In this document: in pieces, positions 61,661-64,000 of the stretch
Layout of the letters: every line of letters begins with the position of its first letter
How positions within the stretch are numbered: position 1 is the stretch's first letter
NCBI GenBank assembly: GCA_026874595.1
Contig: CM049315.1
Location: 11,098,664-11,162,663 of the forward strand
Reading direction: 5' to 3'
Origin: Sipunculus nudus
Taxonomy: Eukaryota; Annelida; Sipuncula; Golfingiida; Sipunculidae
DNA length: 64,000 bases
Program-made: the position numbers and the translations under genes
The notes under the pieces: generated by a model
The model's database searches: none
The model's input: the letters and a program-made list of their open reading frames with translations, nothing else
Told to the model about the DNA's origin: nothing

Positions 61661-63532
61661 AAGAAATTAAGTAAAAATCCGAAGATGAGCGAAGTCACCA
61701 GTAGAGCAGTCACACAAGCCTGGTATATAAGCCTAGACATGGACTCCTACATTATTTTAATATTAATTTAGAAAAATCTTTGTAAAAAAGTACTGTTAAG
61801 TCGCCGTGGGTTGCTTATTCGGGTTAGGGGAGTATGACAGTGTGCCCCACAGTCTAGATCTCGAGTCTCCCAAAGGCCTTAGCAGTCATCAAGCAGCAGC
61901 ATGACGATTTTTATGACGTCATTGTCACTGCACAAAACATATGTGGCTGACGACACCATGACGACGTGTCAAGAATGTGGATGGATCTAGATCCAGTGCC
62001 GCACTTTAATTGGATTTAAATCGAATAAACATTATTTTTTGTTTTTTTTTCCAAATTAATCGAAATTCATACAGAGCCTTCCAAGATATGGCTAGAACAC
62101 ACACGCAAATACAAACCCGACGTATCTTACAGTCCACCCAGCACCCCTGTAAACGAGCTTTATGTTTAAAACCTTCATGAATGTCATGTTTCAGTAAAAA
62201 GTGCTGGCTCCAATAGCTATGAATGGATGGGTCTCCCAATGGACAATGGGGTCGACCTGTGTCACACTGGTATATTATCGTTGAATTAGAAATATGTTCT
62301 GGTGATTTTAATTACCTTAAAAAAAACAAATGGATCGTCCTCGGGTGTTATTTAACCCTCCACATAAGTTACTTAAAATTCGTTCAAAACTTCATAGGTG
62401 GAGATGTTAACAGACAAATCGACGAACAAAGGGAAGAACTGTTTAACCAGAGTAACTTATAAAAAAAAATAGCACTAATGTACTCTTTGATGTTATTTAT
62501 CCTCTCTCAGAAAACGAGCGTTAAAACAAGTATATTAATAAAATTAAATAAAATACATTTAATAAAAAGGGACGTGCTTGTAGACATATCACAAAGCTGT
62601 CTGAGTGTTACATAAATTAAGAGGCTCCTCACACCTCAGTCACCGTTAACACCCTTTATGTGTACCACGTGACTAGAGGCGTCTCCCTTGTTATTTTTAA
62701 GGTGTTATCTAGCAAGACGGTTATTGCTACCTAACATTAGAGTAAGGATTATATTAATATTTTACTTATCTCAAGAGTGTCCATGATGATATTTATTTCT
62801 TTGGAATATTTCTTGTCTCGAGCTTAGTATTTTCACTGTTATATATTCATATTAACCCATCAATATGCTAATATGTTTTGACGTTGTGTTGTGGGTGGTA
62901 AACTTCAAAGGCTTTAGAAGACTGTAAAATAGCAATGCTTTTTTAACTTTTGAATTTAACAGTCAGTTAGAACTAGTTGTTGAGTGATGTCGTGTATTGA
63001 AAACCTCATTACAAATGAAGAATAAAGAACAATCTAACCTCTGGTGTAACATATCAGCTGCCAATCTGTCACCTGTACACGGCACCTTTGTGATATTGTG
63101 TTATATGTACACACGGCGCTTTTGAATGTCGGGCACCCTGCAGTATGCTATATTTGTATACTCTCATTGTGTAATTATTATGACAACGTGTTAATCCCAA
63201 ACTTATCAGTGCGTGGCCTGAACCCTCAGACACGTGAACCTGTACACTAACCTTGAGTTGCCTTAGCACATGAGGCATGACATGAAGACACGCGTCTGGG
63301 CTAGTTTCCTAAAAGTCTGGGTCGTTCGCAGCATTTGTTGGTAAAATACAGACAGCTGTTAGAAACCTACAGACCTCAGGTTGCTGGTATTTGTGAAATG
63401 CTGTGTTTGTTCTTTCCGATTTCAGCCTTTCTTTGCCCCACACCCCCCAGGTTGACACTAATAAGTATTCTACACAAACAACTCTCTTACTGAAAACGAT
63501 CTGTTTTCCGGCATGCAAGTGAAAACTAAATT

Positions 63533-63572
63533 TTGATGATGATGATGATAATGATGCTGATGATTATGATGA
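63533..63572. repeat. (GAT)n array
   Basis: Imperfect GATGATGAT run. Confidence 0.9.
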
Positions 63573-64000
63573 ACATTCGGCGCTTGCTGCGACATGTCCT
63601 CTCTTGATGTCTGGATGCTGATAGCTTGTGATTATTTAAATAAAAGTTCTGAGCAACATGCTACAGGATAGTGTGTATTGATAACAGTGCACTTGGGATC
63701 AGGTGAAGTCGGTGCAATTCGAGTTGGGACAACCTAAATATAATATTCTGCATCAGGTATACTAACTAGTGAGATCAAATGTTTATCAGTAAATTATTCA
63801 CAAAACACTCTGGTACAAAGACTAAAGTTTACGTGCTGTCATAAAAGTGAGTTGTTGCTGTCGCCACTGAAGGCATTGATGGCCATTTAAACAGGGAAAG
63901 TCTGAATGTGAAGTGCTATCTTGAATCATCACGGCAAACATTATATTTTTGTGACGCCGCACTGGCGCGGACGGAGGCACCTCGAGTGTTTATATATATA

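Larger units (their letters stand above)
58865..64000. other. Non-coding right end
   Basis: Holds GA, AT and GAT arrays, a C-rich run at 60280-60310, a hairpin and a transposon remnant. No exon continuing the plus-strand candidate at 57711 is recognised. The window ends in another AT run (63991-64000). Confidence 0.45.

Overview
This window looks like nuclear DNA of an invertebrate animal, most likely a marine lophotrochozoan such as a mollusc or a related phylum. The evidence is short exons bounded by GT-AG introns of 0.5-3 kb, AT-rich non-coding sequence, about fifteen (AT)n arrays, tRNA-headed SINEs, many small inverted-repeat transposons and a decayed Rex1/L2-type LINE. There are no bacterial operons, rRNA genes, credible tRNA genes or CRISPR arrays. 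The phylum is inferred from repeat style and was not tested by a search.

The best-supported gene lies on the minus strand in the left 10 kb. Seven exons (9722-10360, 7707-7774, 7044-7179, 5598-5764, 4401-4474, 1614-1702, 330-559) join with fully consistent splice phases into part of a cyclic-nucleotide-binding protein of the CNBD2 type. It has a disordered N-terminal region, a basic helical segment, a helical bundle and most of one cyclic-nucleotide-binding fold with the phosphate-binding cassette FGELAL...KRTAT. The gene runs off the left edge. Candidate upstream exons lie at 14034-14157, 17782-17924 and 37603-37682 (the last with a start codon). If all belong to it, the gene covers more than 37 kb.

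At the left edge the 3' end of the last visible exon, with its splice donor, has been copied into a tandem array of 79-90 bp units that continues out of the window.

The middle (about 10.4-38 kb) is intron or intergenic DNA full of repeats: hairpin elements, a family of G/C-tract transposons with 5-bp target duplications, a pair of tRNA-headed SINEs, a second dispersed repeat whose tails run into CA or AT arrays, and several two-copy tandem repeats. An 81-codon minus-strand reading frame at 30130-30375 may be a small nested gene. At 38774-38942 a terminal-exon-like segment encodes a 14-15-residue peptide repeat and then stops. It may be the 3' end of the next minus-strand gene.

The right part (39-64 kb) is gene-poor. 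It holds a LINE remnant (about 42.8-44.2 kb), a possible solo LTR, AT arrays, several transposon remnants and two small plus-strand first-exon candidates (54860-54913 and 57711-57743). Nothing here can be named as a new system. The most unusual items are the exon-end/donor array and the peptide-repeat exon.
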